DNA of 64,000 bases. Source: Azospirillum oryzae. GTDB lineage: Bacteria > Pseudomonadota > Alphaproteobacteria > Azospirillales > Azospirillaceae. The notes below the pieces were generated by a model that did not search any database, was not told where the DNA came from, and was given only the letters and a program-made list of their open reading frames with translations. Of this stretch, positions 9,168 to 17,531 are shown in pieces (position 1 is the stretch's first letter; each line of letters starts with the position of its first letter). The DNA lies in contig NZ_FXAK01000009.1 in assembly GCF_900177515.1 (NCBI RefSeq), positions 496,001 to 560,000 on the forward strand. Reading direction: 5' to 3'. A program made the position numbers and the translations under genes.

Positions 9168-9764
9168 TCAGCGGGCGCCGGCCTTTTCCGCCTCCATCTC
9201 CTCCATGTCGAGGAAGCGGTCGCCGATGCGCGGATGGGCGCGGCTGCCGTCCGATGCGCCGATGGCGACAAGCAGCTCGTCGGGACCGGGGGAATCGGGA
9301 ACCTGGAAATTGGCGGTCAGGAAATGCGCCCGCTTGCCGGTCTCCGTCTTGTGGATCATCGGCAGGGCGAGCAGGGCACCCGGGGCGTTGCGGGTATTGG
9401 TGAAGCTGAGGAAGGTGGTGCCCTGCGCCGCTTCGCGGAACATGTTGCCGAAGCGCAGCGTGTGGATCAGGGCGGAGGCGTGCTCGATCTCGCCGTTGAC
9501 GCCGACCGACGCGGCCTTGCCATAGGCCTCGATGCGCGCGGCCGGCATCAGGGCGACCAGGCGCCGCGTCATCTCGGCCCCCAGCACCGGGGCCACCCGC
9601 AGGATCTCCGGCCGCAGATTCTCGACGAAGCCCTGGCCGGCCCAGGGGTTGCGCAGCACGGCGGCGACGACGACCGACGTGATCGGCCGTTCGGCCGGCT
9701 TACCGCCCTCGACGATGGTCTCCTCGATGAAGGTGGAGATCTTGCGCAGTCCGATGTCCATCAT
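9168..9764 (-). CDS. DUF1185 'amino acid synthesis' family protein (AA_synth)
   Basis: A 198-aa protein beginning 'MMDIGLRKISTFIEETIVE', with the family-typical 'RNPWAG' (around residue 38) and a C-terminal hydrophobic beta-rich region. The Pfam AA_synth/DUF1185 label is historical and the biochemical role is not established. Such genes recur beside LLM-type monooxygenases and flavin reductases in proteobacterial catabolic clusters (recalled, not checked), as here. I chose 9764 because the upstream in-frame extension is low-complexity and not family-like. It is cotranscribed in appearance with the GhrA-like gene 11 bp downstream. Confidence 0.8.
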   Translation of the reverse strand: MMDIGLRKISTFIEETIVEGGKPAERPITSVVVAAVLRNPWAGQGFVENLRPEILRVAPVLGAEMTRRLVALMPAARIEAYGKAASVGVNGEIEHASALIHTLRFGNMFREAAQGTTFLSFTNTRNAPGALLALPMIHKTETGKRAHFLTANFQVPDSPGPDELLVAIGASDGSRAHPRIGDRFLDMEEMEAEKAGAR

Positions 9765-9791
9765 GTCCTGTCCGATTCTCTGATGTCCGGT

Positions 9792-9832
9792 CCCGAAGCC
9801 GGCCGGACCGGGGAGCGGCCGGGGGCTTCGGG
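9792..9832 (-). terminator. GC-rich hairpin between proX and the DUF1185 gene
   Basis: CCCGAAGC (9792-9799) pairs perfectly with GCTTCGGG (9825-9832) around a GC-rich loop that can itself fold. There is no T-run, so this is not a clear intrinsic terminator. It sits exactly between proX and the downstream genes and could lower downstream expression or protect proX mRNA, as intercistronic hairpins after binding-protein genes often do. Confidence 0.35.
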
Positions 9833-9862
9833 GGTGGAAACTGGGGAGCGTTCGCGGTGGGG

Positions 9863-10900
9863 TCAGCTCGCCGCCCTGGCGCTGGCGACCCATTGCTCGA
9901 AGGTCGGCTTGTTGGCGGCGAGCCATTCCTGGGCGAGCGCACGGATATGGCTTTCGCTGGCGCCCTTCTCGCTGATGCTGCGTTCCCAGCCGGCCCAGGT
10001 CTGCAGCGGGAAGCCGATGTTCTCGACCAGCGCCTTCACCGCCGGGTTGGCGGCGATGAAGTCCCGGTTGGCGACGGTGTTCCAGTTCCAGGACGCCATC
10101 GCCATCCGGCAGGGGTCGGCGCCGCCGGCGCAGCCCGACACGCCGCTGACCAGCGCCGTGCCTTTGTTGGGCACCGACGGGGGCAGGGCGTCGAACGGGG
10201 TGGGCAGCCAGACCACGTCCTTGCCGGGGACCAGCGTGTTGGTGACCCAGGACGGGCTCCAGGCGTAGAAGAAGGCCGGCTCCCCGCGGCGGACGCGGGC
10301 GACGGCCTCGACCATCAGCGGCTCGTACTTGCCGCGCACCGAGTTCACCGTGTCCTTCAGGCCGAACTTGTCGAGCTGGAAATCGACCACGTCGCCGCAG
10401 CTCCAGCCGGGATCGCAGTTGACCAGGTCGGCCTTGCCGCCCTTGCCGAACAGCGCGGCGATCTTCGGATCCTTCATCTGCTCCAGCGAGGTGATGTGGT
10501 GGGCGTCGGCCGTCTTCTTGTCGATCAGGTAGCCGTTGACGCCGCCCTCCTTGATCAGGCCGCCGCCGACGATCGTCGCCTGCTGCTCCACCTTGCGGAA
10601 GGCGGGTTCGCGCTGCGGGAAGTTGATGTCGGTGGCGATGTCGAGGTCGCCCTGCGCGGCCGCCTGGAAGAACAGGGTCGTGCTCAGCGTGCTGAGCTTG
10701 ACCGAATAGCCGAGTTCCTTGAAGGCGGCGGTGACGATCTGGGCGGTGACGTAGTTTGCGCCGAGGCTGTCGGACTGGGCATAGCGGATGGTCTTGCCCT
10801 TGCCGGGCTGGTCGGCGGCCAGCGACGGCTGGACGCAGGCCGCGGCGAGGAAGGCGGCGACGGAGAGGGACTTGGCGACCGACTTTGTGAAGAAGGGCAT
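9863..10900 (-). CDS. proX: ProX-type betaine ABC transporter substrate-binding protein
   Basis: A 345-aa periplasmic binding protein with a signal peptide (about residues 1-28, ending 'PSLAA'). It aligns by eye with E. coli ProX: 'CDPGWSCGDVVDFQL' corresponds to the disulfide and Trp region, and 'FFYAWSPSWVTN' to the next Trp of the aromatic box. Where ProX has its third box Trp ('NWTPLHD'), this protein seems to have 'INFPQREP', i.e. Phe. ProX binds quaternary ammonium betaines through cation-pi contacts. The changed box, together with the LLM catabolic genes upstream, suggests a bulkier or aromatic betaine ligand (inference). Confidence 0.9.
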   Translation of the reverse strand: MPFFTKSVAKSLSVAAFLAAACVQPSLAADQPGKGKTIRYAQSDSLGANYVTAQIVTAAFKELGYSVKLSTLSTTLFFQAAAQGDLDIATDINFPQREPAFRKVEQQATIVGGGLIKEGGVNGYLIDKKTADAHHITSLEQMKDPKIAALFGKGGKADLVNCDPGWSCGDVVDFQLDKFGLKDTVNSVRGKYEPLMVEAVARVRRGEPAFFYAWSPSWVTNTLVPGKDVVWLPTPFDALPPSVPNKGTALVSGVSGCAGGADPCRMAMASWNWNTVANRDFIAANPAVKALVENIGFPLQTWAGWERSISEKGASESHIRALAQEWLAANKPTFEQWVASARAAS

Positions 10901-10981
10901 GGCGGTTTCCTCAATCGGGGTCGGGACGGGATTCGGGTGGAATGGGGCTTGCGGTCCGGGGCTAACGGTCTGGGGTCTGGA

Positions 10982-11944
10982 TCACTGGTCCGGACTGGAA
11001 ATCGCCGGCTTGGAGGTGGCCGGGCTGGCGACCGTCTTGTCGTCAGCCGTACGACCGGAGCGGACGAGAGCGCGCAGGCTGCGGAGCAGCGGGCGTCCGC
11101 CGGGGCCGCCGGGCTGGGCCAGCTTCTGGGTGATGCGGTCGAGCATCATCGCCAGCAGGACGATGGCGATGCCGCCCACCGCGGCGCGGCCGACGTCGAG
11201 CCGCCCGAGGCCCTGGAGCACCACCAGCCCGAGCCCTTCCGCGCCGATCATGGCGACGACGACCGACATCACCATCGCGGTCAGCACCGTCTGGTTCAGG
11301 CCGCCGAGGATGGTCGGCACGGCCAGCGGAAGCTGGACCTCCCACAGCAGCTGCCGCTTGGTGGCGCCGAAGGCGAGACCAGCCTCGACCATCTCGGTCT
11401 CGACCATGCGGATGCCGAGGTTGGTGAAACGGATCAGCGGCGGGGCCGCCGCCGTCACCACCGCCACCTCGCCCGGCACCGTGCCGACGCCGAACAGCAT
11501 CACCACCGGCACCAGATACACGAAGGTCGGGGTCGTCTGCATGATGTCGAGGATCGGGCGGACCACGCCCCACATCCGGTCGCTGCGGGCGCAGCCGATG
11601 CCGATCGGGATGCCGACGGCCGCACAGATGACGATGGCCGTGGTGATCAGCGACAGGGTGGTCATCGCCTCCGACCAGACCCCCAGCGCGGCGATGGCGA
11701 CCAGGGCGACGGCGCTGAAGCAGGCGACCCCCAGACTGGCCAGCCGCCAGGCCAGCAGCACCGCCACCGCCACGATGGCGAGGAAGGGAATCTCCTGGAG
11801 CAGGAAGATGTTGAGGTTCAGGACATACTCGACCGGCCATTTGATGGCGAGGAAGAGCGGACGAAGGTTCAGCGCGATCCACGCGACGCCGTCCTGGATC
11901 CAGGCGTCGACCGGGAAGATGTTGAGGTCGTTTGCGTCAAGCAT
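10982..11944 (-). CDS. proW: ProW-type betaine ABC transporter permease
   Basis: A 320-aa inner-membrane permease. After a short N-terminal amphipathic stretch ('IFPVDAWIQDGVAWI', as in ProW) it has about seven helices and the EAA-loop region 'VEAGLAFGATKRQLLWEVQLPLAVPTI', of which 'FGATKRQLLWEVQLP' is the ATPase-coupling motif. Its start overlaps the end of proV by 8 bp. The gap to proX is 81 bp. It forms the channel of the ProVWX importer. Confidence 0.92.
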   Translation of the reverse strand: MLDANDLNIFPVDAWIQDGVAWIALNLRPLFLAIKWPVEYVLNLNIFLLQEIPFLAIVAVAVLLAWRLASLGVACFSAVALVAIAALGVWSEAMTTLSLITTAIVICAAVGIPIGIGCARSDRMWGVVRPILDIMQTTPTFVYLVPVVMLFGVGTVPGEVAVVTAAAPPLIRFTNLGIRMVETEMVEAGLAFGATKRQLLWEVQLPLAVPTILGGLNQTVLTAMVMSVVVAMIGAEGLGLVVLQGLGRLDVGRAAVGGIAIVLLAMMLDRITQKLAQPGGPGGRPLLRSLRALVRSGRTADDKTVASPATSKPAISSPDQ

Positions 11945-13133
11945 GCAGGCCTCCCGCTGGGTGAGGAGGGGCGGCGGCGATGCCCGCCAGGATGCGGTCG
12001 GCGGCGAGCGTGCCGGTCAGCCGGCCCTCCTCGTCGACCACCGCCATCGGCCGTCCGGCCCGGTGGGCGCGGGCGGCGTCGAGAAGGCTGTCGCACTCGC
12101 GCACAGTGACGAAGTCCTTGCGCAGGGCGCCGAAGCCGCTATTCCCGAAGTTGGCGGTGTCGCGCAGGCCACGCAGCGTCTCGGAGTCGAGCGCGCCGAC
12201 GACATGGCCGCCGTCGTCGAGCACCAGCCCGCCGCCGTCGCCCGTCTCGGCGAGGCACAGACCGGCGGCCAGCGGGACGGGCTGCACCGGGGTCATCGCC
12301 CAGCGGGCGTCGAACAGGCGCGAGCGGTCGACCTCGCGGGTGAAGGCGGCGACATAATCGCTGCCCGGCTCCAGCACGATCGACTGGGGCGTGCCCTCGC
12401 GGACCAGCTCGCCGTCGGCCATGATGGCGATCCGCGTGCCGAGTTTCAGCGCCTCCTGGAAATCGTGGGTGATGAACAGGATGGTCTTTTTCAGCGTGCG
12501 CTGGAGGCGCAGCAGCTCGTCCTGCATCTCGGTGCGGATCAGCGGGTCGAGCGCGCTGAACGCCTCGTCCATGATCAGCACGTCGGCATCGGTGGCGAGC
12601 GCACGGGCCAACCCGACCCGCTGGCGCATGCCGCCGCTCAGCTCGTGGGGGTAGTGGTTGCCCCAGCGCGCCAGCCCGACGATCGACAGCACCTCCTCCG
12701 CCCGGCGCCGCCGGGCCTGGGGGGAGACTCCCTGGAGCTTCAGGCCGAACTCGGTGTTCTCGGCGACGGTGCGGTTCGGCAGCAGGGCGAAATGCTGGAA
12801 CACCATGGAGATGCGCGTGCGTCGGATGTCGCGCAGCTCCGCCTCGCCGGCGGCGACGATGTCGCGGCCGTCCAGCAGGATCCGACCGGCGCTCGGTTCG
12901 TTCAAACGGTTGATGCAGCGCGCCAGGGTGGATTTGCCCGATCCCGACAGCCCCATCACCATATAGATGGCGCCGCTCGGAACCGACAGTGAAACGTCGT
13001 TCAACCCTACGACCATTCCGGTTTTTGCCAGAACATCGGCCTTTTTTGCACCTGCGGCCAACATCCGCAGGGCCGGATCGGGAGATTTGGAGAAAACTTT
13101 ATAGAGATTCTCTACCCTCAGTCGTTCTGTCAC
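11937..13133 (-). CDS. proV: ProV-type betaine ABC transporter ATP-binding protein
   Basis: A 398-aa ATPase with Walker A 'GLSGSGKST' (residues 61-69), signature 'LSGGMRQRVGLARAL', and Walker B 'VLIMDEAFSAL'. It has the extended N-terminus typical of ProV/OpuA and a C-terminal CBS-domain region (about 285-390), which in this family senses ionic strength or nucleotides. It is the first gene of the importer and is separated from the upstream catabolic genes by a 157-bp gap holding an 8-bp-arm palindrome, so it may have its own promoter. Confidence 0.92.
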   Translation of the reverse strand: MTERLRVENLYKVFSKSPDPALRMLAAGAKKADVLAKTGMVVGLNDVSLSVPSGAIYMVMGLSGSGKSTLARCINRLNEPSAGRILLDGRDIVAAGEAELRDIRRTRISMVFQHFALLPNRTVAENTEFGLKLQGVSPQARRRRAEEVLSIVGLARWGNHYPHELSGGMRQRVGLARALATDADVLIMDEAFSALDPLIRTEMQDELLRLQRTLKKTILFITHDFQEALKLGTRIAIMADGELVREGTPQSIVLEPGSDYVAAFTREVDRSRLFDARWAMTPVQPVPLAAGLCLAETGDGGGLVLDDGGHVVGALDSETLRGLRDTANFGNSGFGALRKDFVTVRECDSLLDAARAHRAGRPMAVVDEEGRLTGTLAADRILAGIAAAPPHPAGGLHA

Positions 13134-13198
13134 AACCGTCTCCCATCGTTGTGTTCGGTGGGCTTTCCCTGTCTTTAAGATTTTTACTTGTGCCCATT

Positions 13199-13220
13199 AG
13201 GAAGACTTGTGCGTCTTCCT
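13199..13220. promoter_or_regulatory. Perfect 8-bp-arm palindrome upstream of proV
   Basis: AGGAAGAC and GTCTTCCT flank a 6-nt spacer, in the 157-bp gap between the NIPSNAP gene and proV (both minus strand). GTCTTCCT is repeated once more directly beside it. The surroundings are AT-richer than the genes. It could be an operator for the pathway regulator or a short terminator after the NIPSNAP gene; there is no clear T-run. Confidence 0.4.
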
Positions 13221-13290
13221 GTCTTCCTGCGAAACAAAGGAAAAGCAGCCCTATCGTTCCTCCGAATCGGAGCATGACGCTGCCGGTTCG

Positions 13291-13605
13291 TCATTTCAGG
13301 GGCGAGAAGGCGGTCGGCAGCAGGATGCGGTTTTCCGCCGTCTCGATCAGCGCCGCCAGTTTCGGGATGAATGCCTGCCAGCGCGGATCCTCGGAGAGCT
13401 GCTGGCGGCGGGCGGTGCGGTCCTCGAAATCGGCATAGCCCCACATGTGGACGACATGGTTGAGCGGGCCGATCTCGCTGACGAAGTAACCGATCAGATT
13501 GCCGAGGATCGGTTGCTGGATCGCCAGCCCCTCGCTCTGCACCAGCGCCAGATACTCGCGGAGTTTGCCCGAACGGATGCGGTAGATGCGCTCCTCGACG
13601 ATCAT
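13291..13605 (-). CDS. NIPSNAP family protein
   Basis: A 104-aa ferredoxin-fold protein beginning 'MIVEERIYRIRSGKLREYL', the typical NIPSNAP opening, and containing 'IGYFVSEIGPLNHVVHMWGY', which is the conserved core. These small dimeric alpha+beta proteins accompany catabolic operons; their biochemical role is mostly unknown. The ATG overlaps the stop of the upstream CMD gene (ATGA), so it is coupled to it. It is the last gene before the importer genes. Confidence 0.85.
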   Translation of the reverse strand: MIVEERIYRIRSGKLREYLALVQSEGLAIQQPILGNLIGYFVSEIGPLNHVVHMWGYADFEDRTARRQQLSEDPRWQAFIPKLAALIETAENRILLPTAFSPLK

Positions 13606-14000
13606 GGCGTGTCTCCCGTGCCGTCCCCGGCGATCTCCTGGCGGATTTTGCGGGCGATGCGAAAACACTCCACACCGGAGGGAATGCCGCAATAGACCGC
13701 GATCTGGATCAGCGCCGCTTGCAACTCGGCGTCGGAGAGGCCGTTGCGGATGGCGCCGCGCAGGTGCAGCTCGAACTCGTGCATGCGGCCCAGCGCCGCG
13801 GTCATGCCGAGATTGAGCAGGCTGCGCTGGCGGCGGTCGAGCGCGTCGTCGGCCCAGCACTGCCCCCAGCAATATTCGTTGACCATCTGCTGGAAGGGCC
13901 GGGAGAAGTCGTCGGCCGCCGCCATCGCGCGGTCGACATAGGTGTCGCCGAGCACGTCGCGCCGGACGCGTTCGCCCGCCCGTTGCAGGGGTTCATCCAT
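13602..14000 (-). CDS. Carboxymuconolactone decarboxylase (PcaC/AhpD-like) family protein
   Basis: A 132-aa CMD-fold protein. 'SLLNLGMTAALGRMHEFELHLRGAIRNGLSD' covers the typical helical core (residues about 60-90, with the PcaC-like 'HEFELHLRGAIRNG'), and 'IAVYCGIPSGVECFR' follows. There is no redox CxxC, so it resembles the decarboxylase/isomerase side rather than AhpD peroxidase. Its start overlaps the end of the hydrolase gene. In a catabolic block with an alpha/beta hydrolase the pair mimics the PcaC-PcaD arrangement, but nothing else of the protocatechuate pathway is present. Confidence 0.82.
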   Translation of the reverse strand: MDEPLQRAGERVRRDVLGDTYVDRAMAAADDFSRPFQQMVNEYCWGQCWADDALDRRQRSLLNLGMTAALGRMHEFELHLRGAIRNGLSDAELQAALIQIAVYCGIPSGVECFRIARKIRQEIAGDGTGDTP

Positions 14001-14820
14001 AGCTTGCGGTCTCCTTCGGGTGGTCGGCGGCCGTCAGGAATCGGCCCATTAGCCCCGCCACCGCGTCCGGCGCCTCGATCAGGATCGAATGGCGCAGGCC
14101 CGGCAGGATGTGCAGCTGCGAACCCGGGATGCTGTCGTGCATGGTGCGCGCCATGCGCGGGTTGGAGCCGATATCCTCCGCCCCGGTCGCGATCAGGGTC
14201 GGGCAACGGATCTGGTCGAGAAAGCCGCCGAAATCGGTTTCCGCCAGGACGCGGTAGGCAGCGGCGTAGCAGTCGGAGTCGTTTTCGGCGTTGCGTTCGC
14301 GCAGGCCCCGGATCAACTCCGGGTTCTGCTCCTGGAAGCCCTCGGTCAGCCAGCGCGACAGCGAGGCGTCGTAATGCGAGCCGGGCTGCCCGGCCTGCAG
14401 GGCCGCCAGACGGTCGAGCACCCGCCGGCGCTCTTCCGGATTGCGGCCAGCGACGGTGGACAGCAGCACCAGCCGCTTGATGCGCTCCGGATGGGTCAGG
14501 GTCAGGCGCTGGGCGATCAGCCCGCCCAGCGAGAATCCCGCAAGGTTGAAGCGGCCGAACCCCACATGGTCGGCCAGCGCCAGCGTCTCGCCGACGAAAT
14601 CGTCGATCTCGTAGCGGCCTTTGATCCTTGTGGACCGGCCATGGCCGCGCAGGTCGAAGGTCAGGATGGTGAAGCGGTCGGCGAGCCGCTCCGCCACACC
14701 GCTCCAGGCCTCCAGGTAAGAGCCGACGCCGTGGATGCAGACCAGCGGCTCCGGTCCCCGGCCGTCGAGCCGATAGTTCAGCGTCACCGGCCCGATCGTG
14801 AAGTGACGGGAGTCGGCCAT
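13993..14820 (-). CDS. Alpha/beta hydrolase (enol-lactonase / amide hydrolase-like)
   Basis: A 275-aa alpha/beta-hydrolase. The oxyanion 'CIHGVG' starts at residue 28, the nucleophile elbow 'GFSLG' places Ser97, and Asp216 ('GAEDIG') and His244 ('LRHSI') complete the triad. It resembles PcaD-type enol-lactonases. Hydrolases that cut acylamino-methylene-succinates in vitamin B6 and trigonelline breakdown also have this fold. Given the neighbouring LLM monooxygenase, flavin reductase and aldehyde dehydrogenase, cleavage of a ring-opened N-acyl intermediate is a plausible role (inference). Confidence 0.83.
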   Translation of the reverse strand: MADSRHFTIGPVTLNYRLDGRGPEPLVCIHGVGSYLEAWSGVAERLADRFTILTFDLRGHGRSTRIKGRYEIDDFVGETLALADHVGFGRFNLAGFSLGGLIAQRLTLTHPERIKRLVLLSTVAGRNPEERRRVLDRLAALQAGQPGSHYDASLSRWLTEGFQEQNPELIRGLRERNAENDSDCYAAAYRVLAETDFGGFLDQIRCPTLIATGAEDIGSNPRMARTMHDSIPGSQLHILPGLRHSILIEAPDAVAGLMGRFLTAADHPKETASYG

Positions 14821-14822
14821 GG

Positions 14823-15938
14823 TCAGCGCCCCGCCGCGGCCATGCGCGGCGCTGCTGCGGCAAGGCGGCGCTCCTCCTCGTGCCGGCGGTCGCGTTCGCG
14901 CGCGGCGAAGACCGGCAGCACCTCGCGGGCGAACAGGTCGAGCGTCTTGCGCTGAAGCTCGACCGGCAGGTTGAAGGACAGGCCGAGCGAGAACTGGTCG
15001 ACGCCGGCCGCCTCGTAGTCCAGCAGCTTTTCGATCACCTCGTCCGGCGTGCCGAACATCAGGTTCTTCAGGACGTTCTCCGGCCTGTAGTTGTCGCGGC
15101 CGGCGACGCTTTCATAGGACACCGCGGTCGGGAAGCCGTTGGTCACCGTGCCGATGTTCTGGAACAGGTTCTCGAAGCTGCGGCCGTAGTCGATGCTGTG
15201 CCGCACCGCCAGTTCGGCCTCCTCCGGCCGCTCGTAGCAGCAGGTGCGGCGCTGCATCATGAAGCGCGGGCGCGGCACCTCCGGATGGTCGGCGACCGCC
15301 TTGCGGAACTTCTCGCCCAGCACGGCGATCTCGGCGGCCGGGGCGGCCAGCGGCGTCGACAGGATGCTGGCGCCGATGCCGACGGCCCAGTCGAAGGTGC
15401 CGGGGTCGCGGGCCGCCACCCAGATGCGCGGGTGCGGCGTCTGCAACGGCTTGGGCACCGAGGTCGCCAGCGGGAACTTCCAGTAATGACCGTCATGGGC
15501 GTAGTCGCCGGCCCACAGCTTCTGCACCGCCGGCACAAGCTCCTTCATGTAGGCGACGCCCTCCTGCTGGGGCATGCCGCCGGCCATGCGGTCGAACTCG
15601 TACTGGTAGGCGCCGCGGGCGATGCCGAACTCCAGCCGGCCGCCGGTCAGATGATCGCACAGCGCCGCCTCGCCGGCCAGCCGGATCGGGCTCCAATAGG
15701 GGGCGACGATGGTGGCGGTGCCGAGCCGGATTCGCTCGGTGTGCTGGCCGAGCCAGGTCAGGATGGTGAAGGGGTTGGGGGAGATCGTGCACTCGATCGT
15801 GTGGTGCTCGGCGGTCCACAGGGTCTCGAAGCCGCCCTGGTCGGCCATCTTCACCAGCTCCAGCATGGTGCTGGTCACGTCGCTCATCGGCGTGTCCGGT
15901 GAAAAGCGCTCCATGGAAAGCGCGACGGCGAACTTCAT
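14823..15938 (-). CDS. LLM-class flavin-dependent monooxygenase
   Basis: A 371-aa luciferase-like TIM-barrel protein. Typical features are 'ADQGGFETLWTAEHH' (residues about 32-46), 'RIRLGTATIVAPYWSPIRLA' (about 70-89), the flavin-site 'GRLEFGIARGAYQYEFD' and 'PHPRIWVAARDPGT'. These enzymes use FMNH2 supplied by a separate reductase to insert oxygen into small molecules. The reductase candidate is encoded at 17532-18542 in the same block. It lies 2 bp upstream of the hydrolase gene. Proposed to be the ring-attacking oxygenase of the pathway. Confidence 0.87.
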   Translation of the reverse strand: MKFAVALSMERFSPDTPMSDVTSTMLELVKMADQGGFETLWTAEHHTIECTISPNPFTILTWLGQHTERIRLGTATIVAPYWSPIRLAGEAALCDHLTGGRLEFGIARGAYQYEFDRMAGGMPQQEGVAYMKELVPAVQKLWAGDYAHDGHYWKFPLATSVPKPLQTPHPRIWVAARDPGTFDWAVGIGASILSTPLAAPAAEIAVLGEKFRKAVADHPEVPRPRFMMQRRTCCYERPEEAELAVRHSIDYGRSFENLFQNIGTVTNGFPTAVSYESVAGRDNYRPENVLKNLMFGTPDEVIEKLLDYEAAGVDQFSLGLSFNLPVELQRKTLDLFAREVLPVFAARERDRRHEEERRLAAAAPRMAAAGR

Positions 15939-15983
15939 GTCCTTGTCCTTTTCTCGGGGGAGGCGAAGCCCGGTCGGGGCGGA

Positions 15984-17495
15984 TCAGCGCAGCCGGATGA
16001 CGAAGGGGTCCTGCATGGCGCCGGAATAGTCGATGACGACGTTCTTCGACCGCGAGAACTCGCGCATCACGTCGAAGCCGCCGCGCCGGCCGTAGCCGCT
16101 CTGCTTGAAGCCGCCGTTCGACGACATGTAGGCGGCGGCGCGGTAGGTGTTGATCCAGACGGTGCCGGCGTCGATCCGGGTGGCGAAGCGCATGGCGCGG
16201 TCGATGTCGCTGGTCCAGATGCCCGACGCAAGGCCATAGCGGGTGTCGTTCGCCATGGCGATCATCTCGTCCTCCGAGGCGAAGGGCACAACGCCGACGA
16301 CCGGGCCGAAGATCTCGTCCTGCATGAAGCCCATGTCGTTGCGCGCGTCGGCCAGCACCGTCGGCTCGAAGTACCAGCCCTTCTCCAGCCCCGCCGCCTG
16401 GGGCCGCCGGCCGCCGGCGGCCAGCCGGGCGCCGTCACGCAGGCCCGAGGCGACATAGTCCTCGACCTTGGCGAGCTGCGCCGACAGGGCGAGCGGGCCG
16501 ATGTCGGTCGTTTCCTCCATCGGGTGGCTGACGGTGATGCGTCCGGTGCGGGCGACCAGCGCCTCGACGAAGCGATCGTAGATGGCGGCCTCGACGAAGC
16601 AGCGCGACCCGGCGACGCAGGTCTGCCCGGCGGCGGCGAAGACCCCGGCGACCACGCCGTTCACCGCCCGCTCGATGTCGACATCGCCGAACACCACATG
16701 GGGCGACTTGCCGCCCAGTTCCATCTGGCAGGGCACGAGGTTGGCGGCGGCGTTGGCGGCGATGCGGCTGCCGGTCTGGGTGCTGCCGGTGAAGACGATC
16801 TTGGCGATGCCGGGGTGGCGGGTCAGCGCCTCCCCGGCGGTGGCGCCGCCGCCGGTCACCACATTGACGACGCCGTCCGGGAAGCCGGCCTCGGTGACCA
16901 GTTCGGCGAGCGCCAGGGTGGAGGCGGTGGCGTGTTCCGACGGTTTGATCACCACCGTGTTGCCGATGGCGAGGCAGGGCGCCAGCGTGCCGGTCAGCAG
17001 CATCAGCGGCGAGTTCCACGGCGTGATCATGCCGACGACGCCCAGCGGTTCGCGCAGGTTGAAGTTCAGCATGTCCAGCTTGTTCACCGGGATGGTGTCG
17101 CCTTGCAGCTTGTCGGCCATTCCGGCGAAATAGACGTAGCTGTCGGGGATGGCGCGCATCTGGGCGCGCATCTCCTTGATCAGCTTGCCGTTGTCGCGGG
17201 TCTCCATCAGCGCCAGTTCCTCGGCGTTGGCGAGGATCAGCTCGGCCAGCCGGCGCACCAGCTTGCCGCGGTCGCTCTGGGTCATCCGCCGCCAGGCCGG
17301 ATCAACGAAGGCGGCCCGCGCCGCGGCGACGGCGGCGTCGACGTCCTCGGCACCGGCGTCGGCCAGCTCGTACCAGGGCTCGGCGGTGGTGGGATCGTAG
17401 CTCGGGATGTAGCGGCCGCTTTTCGGTTCGACGAACCGTCCGCCGATATAGAGGGCGCGGCGGGTGCCTTCGAGCGACCTGCAGGTGGTGTGCAT
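15984..17495 (-). CDS. NAD(P)-dependent aldehyde dehydrogenase
   Basis: A 503-aa aldehyde dehydrogenase of normal length. Active-site residues are visible: Asn161 ('ITPWNSPL'), Glu259 ('MELGGK') and Cys293 ('GQTCVAGSR'), with the cofactor motif 'FTGSTQTG' (235-242). It oxidises an aldehyde to the acid. It is transcribed between the flavin reductase and the LLM oxygenase, so its substrate is probably the aldehyde produced by oxygenative ring opening (inference). Gaps are 36 bp upstream and 45 bp downstream. Confidence 0.92.
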   Translation of the reverse strand: MHTTCRSLEGTRRALYIGGRFVEPKSGRYIPSYDPTTAEPWYELADAGAEDVDAAVAAARAAFVDPAWRRMTQSDRGKLVRRLAELILANAEELALMETRDNGKLIKEMRAQMRAIPDSYVYFAGMADKLQGDTIPVNKLDMLNFNLREPLGVVGMITPWNSPLMLLTGTLAPCLAIGNTVVIKPSEHATASTLALAELVTEAGFPDGVVNVVTGGGATAGEALTRHPGIAKIVFTGSTQTGSRIAANAAANLVPCQMELGGKSPHVVFGDVDIERAVNGVVAGVFAAAGQTCVAGSRCFVEAAIYDRFVEALVARTGRITVSHPMEETTDIGPLALSAQLAKVEDYVASGLRDGARLAAGGRRPQAAGLEKGWYFEPTVLADARNDMGFMQDEIFGPVVGVVPFASEDEMIAMANDTRYGLASGIWTSDIDRAMRFATRIDAGTVWINTYRAAAYMSSNGGFKQSGYGRRGGFDVMREFSRSKNVVIDYSGAMQDPFVIRLR

Positions 17496-17531
17496 CGCGG
17501 TCTCGTATTTTTGTGAAGGGGCGGCGGGGGA

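Noticed and set aside
10788..12992. Long plus-strand frame opposite the ProVW genes
   Set aside because: Shadow of proV and proW, whose motifs are unambiguous.
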